Position numbers and translations under genes: made by a program. The notes beneath the pieces are model-generated. The model worked only from the letters and a program-made list of their open reading frames with translations. It ran no database searches and was not told the origin of the DNA. This document shows, piece after piece, positions 7,672 to 16,002 of a stretch of DNA of 64,000 bases (position 1 is its first letter; each line of letters begins with the position of its first letter). This stretch comes from JBGPTK01 sp963797765 (lineage in GTDB: Bacteria > Acidobacteriota > Terriglobia > Acidiferrales > UBA7541): the NCBI GenBank assembly GCA_963797765.1, contig CAWCQU010000003.1, positions 806,001 to 870,000 of the forward strand, given 5' to 3'.

Positions 7672-9189
7672 CTAGGACAACAACACCTGAAACGCAGCCG
7701 AAGCAATTAAAGAAGAAACCGAAGCAATATCCCGCGAAAGCGGCCGGTCCGCATCCACACGTGCCGAAACCGAACGCACCAGGTCGTACGCGCGTTGCGC
7801 GGCCTTGCCGGTGCGCAATGGCGAATGGAAATCGATTCCCTGACACGCAGAAATCAATTCAATCGCCACAACATTGCGCACGTTTTCCAGCATCGGACGC
7901 AGCCGCCGCGCCGCGCTCATTCCCATCGAAACGTAATCTTCCTGATTGCCGGATGTCGGGATGGAATCCACGGAGTGCGGCATGGCCAGAGCTTTTGTCT
8001 CGCTGGCAAGCGCTGCAGCCGTCACCTGAACGATCATGAATCCGGAATTCAGTCCCGGCTCGCGCGTGAGAAACGCCGGGAGTAGGCTGGTATGGGGATT
8101 CGTCATCTGATCGATGCGCCGCTCGGAGATGCCCCCGAGCGTGGCAAGGGCAACGGCCATCTGGTCGGCAGCCATCGCCAATGGCTGGCCGTGGAAATTA
8201 CCGCCGCTCAGCACTTCGCCCGTATCGGCAAAGACCAGCGGATTATCCGTGGCGCTATTCAATTCAATTTCGAGCGTGGTGAGGATTTGCGAAAGCGCGT
8301 CGCGCACCGCGCCGTGAACCTGCGGCGTGCAGCGCAAGCTGTAAGCGTCTTGGACGCGCGGATCTTTCGCAGCCGAGCGGTGCGATTCGCGAATTTCGCT
8401 TTGCTCGTTTAGCCGCGAAAGATTACGCGCGGTCTGCGCCTGCCCGGGAAACGCGCGCACTTTCTGAATTCGTTCATCAAACGCCGCAGGGCTGCCTCGC
8501 AGAGCATCGAGCGAAAGTGACGCGGCAATGTCCGCCGTATCGATCAGAATATTCGCGTCGCGCAGCGCCAGTGAAAGCAGCGCCAGCATTCCCTGCGTGC
8601 CATTGAGCAGCGAAAGCCCCTCTTTCGCTTCCAGGCTCACTGGAGCGATTCCCGCCGCTTGCATCGCTTCCGCCCCGCCCATGCGCCGGCCGCGAAAAAT
8701 CGCTTCGCCTTCGCCGATCACCACCTGCGCCAGGTGCGCCAGCGGCGCCAGATCGCCCGACGCGCCTACCGAGCCTTGCGACGGAATCACCGGATGCACT
8801 CCGCGATTTAACATTTCGCAGAGTGTCTCCACAACAACCGGACGGACTCCGCTGAATCCCTTTGCCAGCGCATTGGCCCGCAAAAGCAGCATCGCGCGAG
8901 TTTCGAGTTCCGATAGCGGCGCGCCGACTCCGCACGCATGGCTGCGAACAAGGTTGAGTTGCAATTGCCGGATTTGATCGGCGGAAATTCGCACTTCGGC
9001 CAGATCGCCGAAACCGGTATTCACTCCGTACGCAGTTGTGTTGGAAGCAACCAGCCGTTCGATCACGGCTCGCGATGCTTCGATTTTCGCGCGCGCCGAA
9101 TCTGCAAGTTTCACTTCCGCGCCCGAAAACACCGCGGATTCAAGCTGCACGAGAGTGAGGGATTCGCCGTTGATTTCAAAAGAGCTCAT
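7672..9189 (-). CDS. hutH: Histidine ammonia-lyase
   Basis: Catalyses deamination of L-histidine to urocanate, the first step of histidine degradation. The autocatalytic MIO cofactor tripeptide Ala-Ser-Gly is at residues 143-145 inside VGASGDLAPLAHL. The catalytic Tyr lies in AYGVNTGFGDL near residue 54. DNPLVFADTGEVLSGGNFHG and TSGNQEDYVSMGM are also family signatures. Length 505 is normal. hutU, hutI and hutG are not adjacent, so if the pathway is complete it is dispersed. The start codon overlaps the stop of the upstream thioesterase gene (4 bases), implying coupled expression. Confidence 0.95.
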   Translation of the reverse strand: MSSFEINGESLTLVQLESAVFSGAEVKLADSARAKIEASRAVIERLVASNTTAYGVNTGFGDLAEVRISADQIRQLQLNLVRSHACGVGAPLSELETRAMLLLRANALAKGFSGVRPVVVETLCEMLNRGVHPVIPSQGSVGASGDLAPLAHLAQVVIGEGEAIFRGRRMGGAEAMQAAGIAPVSLEAKEGLSLLNGTQGMLALLSLALRDANILIDTADIAASLSLDALRGSPAAFDERIQKVRAFPGQAQTARNLSRLNEQSEIRESHRSAAKDPRVQDAYSLRCTPQVHGAVRDALSQILTTLEIELNSATDNPLVFADTGEVLSGGNFHGQPLAMAADQMAVALATLGGISERRIDQMTNPHTSLLPAFLTREPGLNSGFMIVQVTAAALASETKALAMPHSVDSIPTSGNQEDYVSMGMSAARRLRPMLENVRNVVAIELISACQGIDFHSPLRTGKAAQRAYDLVRSVSARVDADRPLSRDIASVSSLIASAAFQVLLS

Positions 9190-9623
9190 GGATTCGCGGA
9201 AGCGCCTTTTTCGGTAAGATGTCCAGCCAGGGCGTGAGCGTATTTATCGGGAAGCGCGCGCGAGTTCATATTCGCGTCGGTGACGATATGGGTGGTTTCG
9301 CCCTCCGCCAGCAACGTGCTGTCGGCCGCTCGCACCACTTCATATCCGAAATGGATCAGCTTGCCGCGAATGCTGCGCAGCCAGGTGCGAATCGTGATTT
9401 CTTCGTCATAGCGCGCGGGAGACTTGTAGCGGCATCGCGCATCCACCACGGCGATAAAGCAACCGTCTTCGCGTTCCATATCGCGATAATCAAATCCAAC
9501 CTGACGAAGAAATTCCACTCGCCCAATTTCAAACCAAATAAAGAAATTGGCGTAATACACCACGCCCATCTGGTCCGTCTCAGCGTAGCGCACACGGATT
9601 GTAGTTTCGTTGATTAAGCTCAT
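9186..9623 (-). CDS. YbgC/4-hydroxybenzoyl-CoA thioesterase-family hotdog protein
   Basis: A 145-residue single-hotdog acyl-CoA thioesterase. The family signature RYAETDQMGVVYYANFF lies near residues 13-29. Its Asp (TDQMG) is the catalytic residue in the 4-hydroxybenzoyl-CoA thioesterase/YbgC group. The Tyr-Ala-Asn and the ARCRYKSPARYDEEI strand are also typical. Substrate cannot be read from the sequence. It is upstream of hutH and overlaps it by 4 bases, so they form a two-gene unit, although no metabolic link between them is obvious. No Tol-Pal genes are adjacent. Confidence 0.88.
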   Translation of the reverse strand: MSLINETTIRVRYAETDQMGVVYYANFFIWFEIGRVEFLRQVGFDYRDMEREDGCFIAVVDARCRYKSPARYDEEITIRTWLRSIRGKLIHFGYEVVRAADSTLLAEGETTHIVTDANMNSRALPDKYAHALAGHLTEKGASANP

Positions 9624-9811
9624 GCTTCCACGCAGCCGCCTGTAAGCGGCTGCGAACCCGGAGAAGTGTAGGCAGAATGGCGCGAAGTGTCAAAGACCGC
9701 GCGAGGAGCTAGAACGCCAGTTTCCGGTTTCCGCGTTAACCAGGAGCTCGGCCGGCTTCCACTCACTTTGCTCCGAGCAGAGCGCCGTGGTATCTTGGCC
9801 GGGAAAAGATC

Positions 9812-10234
9812 ATGTGCATTTTAGAACCCAAGTCTGATGGCCCGGATACTCTACGGAAGGGCCACGACCAACCTGCGGCCATTTCAGTACATGGCTGGCG
9901 GTATCACCACATCGGCATCCCGACTGACGTTTCGCGACCCGGCGAATATTATCTGGAACAATTCAAGATGTACGTCTCCGCGTTTGAGACGAGTGATTGT
10001 GGCATTCAATGGATGCGCTTCGAGCCCGATAGCCCTGTGCACTCCTTGATTCAGTCCGTCCCTCACATAGCGTTTGAAGTAGACGACCTTCAGGCCGCGA
10101 TTGAGGGGAAAGAAATTCTCACTGCTCCGAATTCGCCTTCGGAAGGCGTTACGGTGGCGATGATCCTCGATAGCGGCGCGCCGGTTGAGCTCCTCGAATT
10201 TCGGCGTGATCTGAGAAGCGGACTGACGCATTGA
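9812..10234 (+). CDS. VOC-superfamily (glyoxalase-like) protein
   Basis: A 140-residue protein with the paired beta-alpha-beta-beta-beta layout of the vicinal oxygen chelate superfamily. WRYHHIGIPT supplies a possible metal His at the first strand, PHIAFEVDDLQAAIEG is the second module's start, and VELLEFRRD near the end offers a Glu ligand. The reaction cannot be assigned. About 190 bases separate it from the divergent thioesterase gene. It opens a 3-kb stretch of mostly unrecognised or accessory-type genes. Confidence 0.65.
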   Translation: MCILEPKSDGPDTLRKGHDQPAAISVHGWRYHHIGIPTDVSRPGEYYLEQFKMYVSAFETSDCGIQWMRFEPDSPVHSLIQSVPHIAFEVDDLQAAIEGKEILTAPNSPSEGVTVAMILDSGAPVELLEFRRDLRSGLTH

Positions 10235-10463
10235 AGCTGTCAATGCAACGCCGCACGTCACGCAATGGATTTGTTCCCCAAGGTTGAAATCCAGCAAGTT
10301 GATCCTAATTTGTTCTATAAAAATGCGATTGTGTTGGGCGGTTGACTTCCACTTGCCCGCTTAGTCCTTTTTGGGCCGATCCAGTTCTCCGGTTAGCGCG
10401 TTAAACAGGAGTTGAATGAACGAACTACCTGAGACTGTATAATTCCTGCAGGGCTCTACGGCG

Positions 10464-11003
10464 ATGAACGATAGTTCCGTTCGTGTGACGACTGGCGCGC
10501 ACGGCGAATATGAATGGCTGACGACGCGCCGGGAAAACATTCGGACGTTGCTGCGAGCCTGTCCAGAAGTCGTTCTCGGCAAATATGTTGCAATAACGTC
10601 GTTCGACAGTGGTCCTCTTCCGTTGAATGAAGATGAGAAGAGTGCGGGTTGGGAGAGCCGCAGGGGTGTTGCGTACAGTCCAAAGATTCAATCGGTGAAG
10701 AAATTGCCCTTCGAAAATTACGACGAGTGGTATGTGTTTTCGTCCGCGTTCGAGTTGGGGCAAGTCACATCTACCAATGTGCTGAAGACTCCGCTGCGGC
10801 CTGGCGAAATTGCCGCCTTTGTCAATTATGGTGGCTTTAGGGTGCATGCACCAGATGTGCCCGTCATGCAGGAGACTATCGACCTCTTCTGGGGCCAGCT
10901 CGAATCGATTCATCCCGAATCCTACCTAGCCGATGGAGACTTTCTAAACTTCGTGTGTCGCAACAAAGACTTATTTACGTCTGTCCGCAAGGTTCTTACC
11001 TAA
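10464..11003 (+). CDS. Unknown protein (179 aa)
   Basis: No family is recognised. The protein is soluble by composition, without signal peptide or membrane segment. Its middle part (LPFENYDEWYVFSSAFELG, then LRPGEIAAFVNYGGF) is rich in aromatic residues, and the C-terminal part (ETIDLFWGQLESIHPESYLADGD) looks helical. These patterns resemble immunity- or SMI1/KNR4-like small proteins only vaguely, and I do not claim that. The gene is flanked by a VOC gene and a convergent unknown gene in an accessory-looking stretch. Start ATG 10464 lacks a strong ribosome-binding site. Confidence 0.5.
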   Translation: MNDSSVRVTTGAHGEYEWLTTRRENIRTLLRACPEVVLGKYVAITSFDSGPLPLNEDEKSAGWESRRGVAYSPKIQSVKKLPFENYDEWYVFSSAFELGQVTSTNVLKTPLRPGEIAAFVNYGGFRVHAPDVPVMQETIDLFWGQLESIHPESYLADGDFLNFVCRNKDLFTSVRKVLT

Positions 11004-11054
11004 TTCCGCGTTAATGTTGATAAGGCGCGTAGGCTAGGTTCCTGGACCGGAAGT

Positions 11055-11630
11055 TCATCTGACTCTGCGAATTTCTGAGGAAAATGCATAAAAAAACTGA
11101 AGGTCTGAGGGCTCTCCAACGAACAGAATGCTGAGGTCATTTGCAGACTTGCATTCGAGGGAAATGATTTCCGTATCAGGGGTCCTTGCCATACCGGGCA
11201 GGATTGCGTCACGCAGTTCACTACCGCCGATGCAGGAGACCGCGTCTTCGCCGATATTAAATCTTTTTTCCTCGACGGATTTGACCCCTTCACGTTCGAG
11301 TCCTTGACGTTTCTGTGAGAGCCAAAAGTCTAATCCCCCAGGCCCAAGGGGACGATTCCCAAAGGGAAAGATAGTTATGACGGCAGTGGTATGGAATTTA
11401 GCGTCTCTGGGCCAGGCCGGGGTCGTATTCATCAAGGTAAATGCTACGGCGTTGTGTTCCGTGATCAGCCAGTGCTCTGGAACAGGCACCTCGTAATTAC
11501 CCATCGCTTCGGCGTACCCAAATCTCCAATGCCAAATTTTGGCCGCGAGTTGTTGTCGTGTCGCGTAGGCAAAATATCCAATCGCAATAACAAGGAGAAT
11601 TGCCAACAACTGGAAGGGACGCGATTTCAT
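11055..11630 (-). CDS. Membrane-anchored or secreted unknown protein (191 aa)
   Basis: No family is recognised. Residues 5-25 (PFQLLAILLVIAIGYFAYA) form a signal anchor or uncleaved signal peptide, so the remaining domain probably faces the periplasm. That domain contains YEVPVPEHWLITEHNAVAF and ISLECKSANDLSILFVGEPS, suggesting a compact beta-rich fold with one or two cysteines (SCIGGSE, ECKS). It is convergent with the preceding unknown gene. Nothing in the neighbourhood indicates its role. Confidence 0.5.
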   Translation of the reverse strand: MKSRPFQLLAILLVIAIGYFAYATRQQLAAKIWHWRFGYAEAMGNYEVPVPEHWLITEHNAVAFTLMNTTPAWPRDAKFHTTAVITIFPFGNRPLGPGGLDFWLSQKRQGLEREGVKSVEEKRFNIGEDAVSCIGGSELRDAILPGMARTPDTEIISLECKSANDLSILFVGEPSDLQFFYAFSSEIRRVR

Positions 11631-11895
11631 CGTTCAAGTCTACGACCCAAACTAACGAAATGTCTCGATATTCTCTAACCGCTGCTTCCAAAGGACTAAG
11701 TCGAAAACCGAATTCCGTTTACAATGCAGGACCAGCGTTGTGGACGTGTAGTCGGGTCACCGGACATCTGCCAAGGCGTGGATTTCATAAGTATGAAAAG
11801 CGCGCCAGCCAGGCATGTGGATTGTTTTCGCGTGTTCTATAACTCAGGACAGAAGCGCCCTGAACCGCTAAAATTGCCGCTTGAGGGACACCTTT

Positions 11896-12738
11896 ATGCA
11901 CTCAAGAGAGCAACTGGCGAATGATTTTCGCAAGTTGGGCGTCGCGGCCGGCGATACGATCATGCTGCATGCCTCCGTTCGCGCGGTGGGCCAAATTGCG
12001 GGTGGTCCCGATCAGATTCATCTTGCCCTCAAAGACGCATTGACCGCTCAAGGTACTCTCATCATGTACGCAAGTTGCCCTCGACACTACGACGAAGCAG
12101 GGAGCGGAAGCCTCACCACCAAGATCGAGAAGGAGATTCGTGAAAAATTGCCTGCATTCGATCCGCTCACGGCAAGATCGGACCGCGAGAATGGCACACT
12201 CGTCGAATTCTTCCGCACGTTTCCGGATTCGCGCGTCAATCACCACGTCGCCCGCTTCGTAGTTTGGGGAAAGCAGGCCGATTACCTGATCTCCGAGCAG
12301 CCGTGGAACTATGCCTTCGGCTTGCACTCGCCGCTCGACCGGTTTCTAGGCCTCGATGGCAAGATCCTGCTGCTGGGCTCCGATCACGACGCGATGACCT
12401 TCCTTCACTACGTGGAACATGTGGCCGAGATTCCTGACAAACGAATCAGGCGCTTCCAGGTGCCAGTGTTGGAAGATGGCCGCCGGGTGTGGCGCGACAT
12501 GGAGGAATTCGACACATCCGGCGATGGCGTCCACGCGAATTGGCCAGACCGGTTCTTTGCCAAGATCGTGGACGCATATCTCACCGCGACAGGGAATCAG
12601 GGCAGGCGAATCGGAAAAGCGATGTCCTATATCCTGCGCGCTCGTGGTCTCCTGGACTTCGCCTTGCCCCTGATGGAAGCTGTCGCGAATAATCCCAGCG
12701 CGGCAGACCACCTGTGCGAACGCGATCCGCATCCGTAA
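11896..12738 (+). CDS. AAC(3)-family aminoglycoside-type N-acetyltransferase
   Basis: Belongs to the AAC(3)/YokD antibiotic N-acetyltransferase family, which transfers acetyl from acetyl-CoA to an amine. Family marks: GVAAGDTIMLHASVRAVG near the N-terminus, PGG-like GGPDQIHLAL, the conserved NHHVARFVVWG, then PWNYAFGLHSPLDRF and ILLLGSDHDAMTFLHYVEH with the catalytic-region histidines. Length is 280 residues from the ATG at 11896, chosen because GAGGGA lies 7 bases upstream. TTG at 11881 is less likely. Chromosomal homologues are common in soil bacteria, and resistance cannot be inferred from sequence. It stands alone. Confidence 0.85.
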   Translation: MHSREQLANDFRKLGVAAGDTIMLHASVRAVGQIAGGPDQIHLALKDALTAQGTLIMYASCPRHYDEAGSGSLTTKIEKEIREKLPAFDPLTARSDRENGTLVEFFRTFPDSRVNHHVARFVVWGKQADYLISEQPWNYAFGLHSPLDRFLGLDGKILLLGSDHDAMTFLHYVEHVAEIPDKRIRRFQVPVLEDGRRVWRDMEEFDTSGDGVHANWPDRFFAKIVDAYLTATGNQGRRIGKAMSYILRARGLLDFALPLMEAVANNPSAADHLCERDPHP

Positions 12739-12933
12739 CACCCGAATCTCCGGCTGCTCCGGAATCGTCGCCGGTCGACGCGGCCAACTCCTGGTCAGTT
12801 GGATGATCGGACGTTCATTTTGTGATAGGCTTTTTATCGTTCAGCCCCGGAGCGCGTCCTTCCAGCGACGTGAAAACCATAATCGCCAGGTCCATAGTCG
12901 AACGAATCCAAAACTACTCAAAAGGAGGAAACC

Positions 12934-14154
12934 ATGACCCAAACCAGCGGTACCCAACGAGGCAGCGAGCCGGCAGATGCAGTTCGTCCGTTTCATATGA
13001 ATTTTCCGGAAGCAGAACTTACCGAATTGCGCAGGCGCATCAACGCGACAAAGTGGCCTGAACGAGAAACGGTTACAGATGCAACGCAAGGCGTACAGCT
13101 CGCGACGATTCAGGCGCTCGCGCGCTATTGGGGGACAGATTACGATTGGCGCAAGATCGAAGCGAAACTGAACGCTCTACCGAATTTCATCACCGAGATC
13201 GACGGGCTGGACATTCACTTCATTCACGTCCGTTCAAAACACGAAAATGCGTTGCCGCTGATCGTTACGCACGGATGGCCCGGCTCGATCATCGAACAGA
13301 TGAAGATCATCGATCCGCTCACCAATCCCACGGCGCATGGCGGCAGCGCATCCGATGCGTTCCACCTGGTGATTCCGTCAATGCCGGGCTACGGATACTC
13401 AGGCAAACCGGCCACCACCGGGTGGGATGTAGCCCACATCGCGCGTGCCTGGGTGGTGCTGATGAAGCGCCTCGGGTACACGAAATTCGTGGCGCAAGGC
13501 GGCGATTGGGGCGCGGTCATCACCGAACAAATGGGTGTGCAGGCGCCTCCGGAGTTGCGTGGCATTCACACCAACATGCCTGGCATCTTTCCAGCCGACA
13601 TTGACAAGGCGGCTTCTTCCGGAGCGCCGGCGCCATCGGGTCTCTCAGCCGACGAGAAGGTCGCTTACGAGCGTTTGCAGTTCGTCTATCAAAAGGGAAT
13701 CGCCTACGGGTTCCAGATGGGGCTGCGACCGCAGACATTATACGGAATCGCGGACTCACCTGTCGGCTTGGCGGCTTATTTCCTTGATCACGACGCGCGC
13801 AGCTACGAGCTGATCTCACGCGTCTTTGAGGGAAAATCCGAAGGCCTCACGCGCGACGACATCCTCGACAACATCACCATCACCTGGTTGACGAACACGG
13901 CGCTTTCTGGCGCCCGCCTCTATTGGGAGAATTGGGGCAAACTCGGCTATTTCGGCGCCAAAGGCGTCTCCATCCCGGTAGCCGTGAGCGTCTTCCCGGA
14001 CGAACTCTATCCAGCCCCGCGGAGTTGGGCAGAGCGGGCGTATCCCAAACTGATCCATTTCAACAAGCTCGACAAAGGCGGGCACTTTGCAGCCTGGGAA
14101 CAACCGCAACTCCTTTCAGAAGAGCTGCGCGCCGGCTTTAGAACGCTGCGCTAG
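12934..14154 (+). CDS. Epoxide hydrolase (EHN-domain alpha/beta hydrolase)
   Basis: A 406-residue epoxide-hydrolase-type enzyme. The N-terminal EHN region (PFHMNFPEAELTELRRRI, WPERET) precedes the hydrolase core. HGWPGS near residue 112 is the oxyanion region and QGGDWGAV near 188 carries the nucleophile Asp. The C-terminal GGHFAAWEQP carries the catalytic His. Tyr residues in the cap (RLYWENW) could activate the epoxide. A strong AAGGAGG lies 5 bases before the ATG. No signal peptide is evident. Homologues act on diverse epoxides, and the substrate here is unknown. It stands alone and is convergent with the enoyl-CoA hydratase gene. Confidence 0.9.
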   Translation: MTQTSGTQRGSEPADAVRPFHMNFPEAELTELRRRINATKWPERETVTDATQGVQLATIQALARYWGTDYDWRKIEAKLNALPNFITEIDGLDIHFIHVRSKHENALPLIVTHGWPGSIIEQMKIIDPLTNPTAHGGSASDAFHLVIPSMPGYGYSGKPATTGWDVAHIARAWVVLMKRLGYTKFVAQGGDWGAVITEQMGVQAPPELRGIHTNMPGIFPADIDKAASSGAPAPSGLSADEKVAYERLQFVYQKGIAYGFQMGLRPQTLYGIADSPVGLAAYFLDHDARSYELISRVFEGKSEGLTRDDILDNITITWLTNTALSGARLYWENWGKLGYFGAKGVSIPVAVSVFPDELYPAPRSWAERAYPKLIHFNKLDKGGHFAAWEQPQLLSEELRAGFRTLR

Positions 14155-14261
14155 TTAGGCCTGAGTGGCGGCGCGTACCAGGTGCGCGCCGCCATTTGCG
14201 GGTATCTCCTGATATGCCGGATTGGCGCATATTTACCGACGCAGTCTCGCAGGTGGTATAC

Positions 14262-15044
14262 CTACTCGCCGCGCCACACCGGATTGCGTTTTTCCAGAAA
14301 CGATGCAAGCCCTTCCGCGAAATCGGCGGTCATGCGAATTTCGGTGCTTTCGCGGATGGCTTCTTCCAGATCGGCCTTCACCGCGGCTTCTTGCGCGCGC
14401 AACAAGATCTGTTTGGTGCGCAACAAGCTCGTAGGGCTGAGCGCGATCAGGTAATTCGCCAATTCGCGCGCCTTGTCCATCAACTGATCGGCGGGCACCA
14501 CCTGATTGACCAGTCCCAGAGTATGCGCTTCATTCGCGTCGAAAATCCGCCCGGTCAGCAACAGATCGCGGGCGCGCTTATCTCCTACTTGGCGTTTCAG
14601 GAAAACGGAAACCACGGCTGGCAAAAATCCGATACGTACTTCCGTATATCCAAACTTTGCTTCCGGCACCGCCAGAGTGAAATCAGCAAGTGTAGCGATT
14701 CCAGTGCCTCCGGCAATCGCGGCCCCGTTCACCGCTGCGATTAACGGCTTTGGAAAACTGTAAACGGAATAGAACATATCCGCCATGCGTGTAGCGTCTT
14801 CCACATGCTTTTCTTTCGATTGCGAAGCGATGGAGCGCAAATTCTCCAGGTCCATCCCGGCGCAGAATGCTTTTCCTTCGCCCGTCAGAATCGCGACGCG
14901 CGACTTGGACGCAGCTACTTCCTGCAGAGCCTGGGGAATTTCACCAATCATTTCGGACGAGATAGCATTGCGTTTATCGGGACGATTGAGCGCGATCGTC
15001 GCGATTCCTTCTTCGTATTTCAGCAGGAGCGTGTTGTAGGCCAT
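14262..15044 (-). CDS. Enoyl-CoA hydratase/isomerase-family protein
   Basis: A 260-residue crotonase-fold enzyme. Oxyanion-hole segments are AILTGEGKAFCAGMDLENL and VNGAAIAGGTGIATLADF, and the catalytic-glutamate region is AKFGYTEVRIGFLPA, all at canonical spacing. It is the last gene of a minus-strand unit after acyl-CoA carboxylase beta and HMG-CoA lyase, with an 18-base gap to the latter. That context points to methylglutaconyl-CoA hydratase (LiuC-like) in leucine degradation, but this is inference from position. Confidence 0.88.
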   Translation of the reverse strand: MAYNTLLLKYEEGIATIALNRPDKRNAISSEMIGEIPQALQEVAASKSRVAILTGEGKAFCAGMDLENLRSIASQSKEKHVEDATRMADMFYSVYSFPKPLIAAVNGAAIAGGTGIATLADFTLAVPEAKFGYTEVRIGFLPAVVSVFLKRQVGDKRARDLLLTGRIFDANEAHTLGLVNQVVPADQLMDKARELANYLIALSPTSLLRTKQILLRAQEAAVKADLEEAIRESTEIRMTADFAEGLASFLEKRNPVWRGE

Positions 15045-15062
15045 TGCAGCAATCTCTCCGGG

Positions 15063-15962
15063 CTAATTCGGTTTGGCGTCAAGCGCGTGCGCATAATCCT
15101 TGCGGATGCGGCTGGTCAGTTCGCAAGCGACGGCTAGCGACCGCGTATCAATTCCGGTAGATACTCCGCGCGCCGCAAGAGTGGTCAGAACGATTTCCGT
15201 CGGAATATTTCCAACCAGGTCGTCGCCCGCAAAAGGGCAGCCACCAAGTCCAGTCAGCGCGCCATCGAACCGTCGGCAGCCGGCTTCGTACGCGGCAAGA
15301 ACTTTTTCAGCAGCGGCTTCGGGACGGCTATGCAGGTGCACGCCCAATTCAATGCCCGCCACGCAATTATTTGCCACGCGAAAAAGGCTTGCCACTTCTT
15401 CCGGAGTGGCCGCGCCGACTGTATCGGCCAACGAAACGGTGCGCACGCCGCAATCTTTCAGCCAGATCAAAGTTTCTTCCACAATTTCCACGCCCCACGG
15501 CTCGTCATAGGGATTGCCAAACGCCATTGAAATGTAAACCACCAGGTTGCGTCCAGCCGCTTTTGTGGAGGCGCGAAGTTTTTCAACCATGCTGCGCGTC
15601 TCTGCGCGGGACATATTGGCATTCGCCCGCCGGAAATAAGCAGAAATGGAATAGGGATACCCAACCGTGGTGACACCCGGAGCGGCCAGTGCGCGCTCCA
15701 ATCCTTTCTCGTTCACCACAATCCCGATAATTTCAACCGGCTGGCCCACCGCTGCAATATCTTTTTGTAGCGCAGCCATCACCTCTTCGCTATCGGCCAT
15801 TTGCGGAACGTACTTCGGTGCAACGAAGCTGACGGCATCGAGATGCCGGAAACCGGCCTTCAGCAGCCCGCGCAAATATTCGATCTTCTTTTCCGTGGGA
15901 ATGATTTGCGGCAATCCCTGCCAGGCGTCGCGCGGGCATTCGATAATGGTCACTGGGTCCAT
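15063..15962 (-). CDS. Hydroxymethylglutaryl-CoA lyase
   Basis: Cleaves HMG-CoA to acetoacetate and acetyl-CoA, the final step of leucine degradation. DRE-TIM metallolyase fold of 299 residues. The family signature is GLGGCPFAGDDLVGN near residue 238, with the conserved Cys and metal-binding segment VHLHSRPE just before it. The usual N-terminal motif is altered: the classical VGPRDGLQ reads IECPRDAWQGLPQ. It sits 40 bases after the carboxylase beta gene and 18 bases before the hydratase, giving the order expected for a liu-type cluster. Confidence 0.88.
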   Translation of the reverse strand: MDPVTIIECPRDAWQGLPQIIPTEKKIEYLRGLLKAGFRHLDAVSFVAPKYVPQMADSEEVMAALQKDIAAVGQPVEIIGIVVNEKGLERALAAPGVTTVGYPYSISAYFRRANANMSRAETRSMVEKLRASTKAAGRNLVVYISMAFGNPYDEPWGVEIVEETLIWLKDCGVRTVSLADTVGAATPEEVASLFRVANNCVAGIELGVHLHSRPEAAAEKVLAAYEAGCRRFDGALTGLGGCPFAGDDLVGNIPTEIVLTTLAARGVSTGIDTRSLAVACELTSRIRKDYAHALDAKPN

Positions 15963-16002
15963 GGTTGGTTGGGAACAACTCCGTCTTGGGCTGTTGGCTC
16001 TT

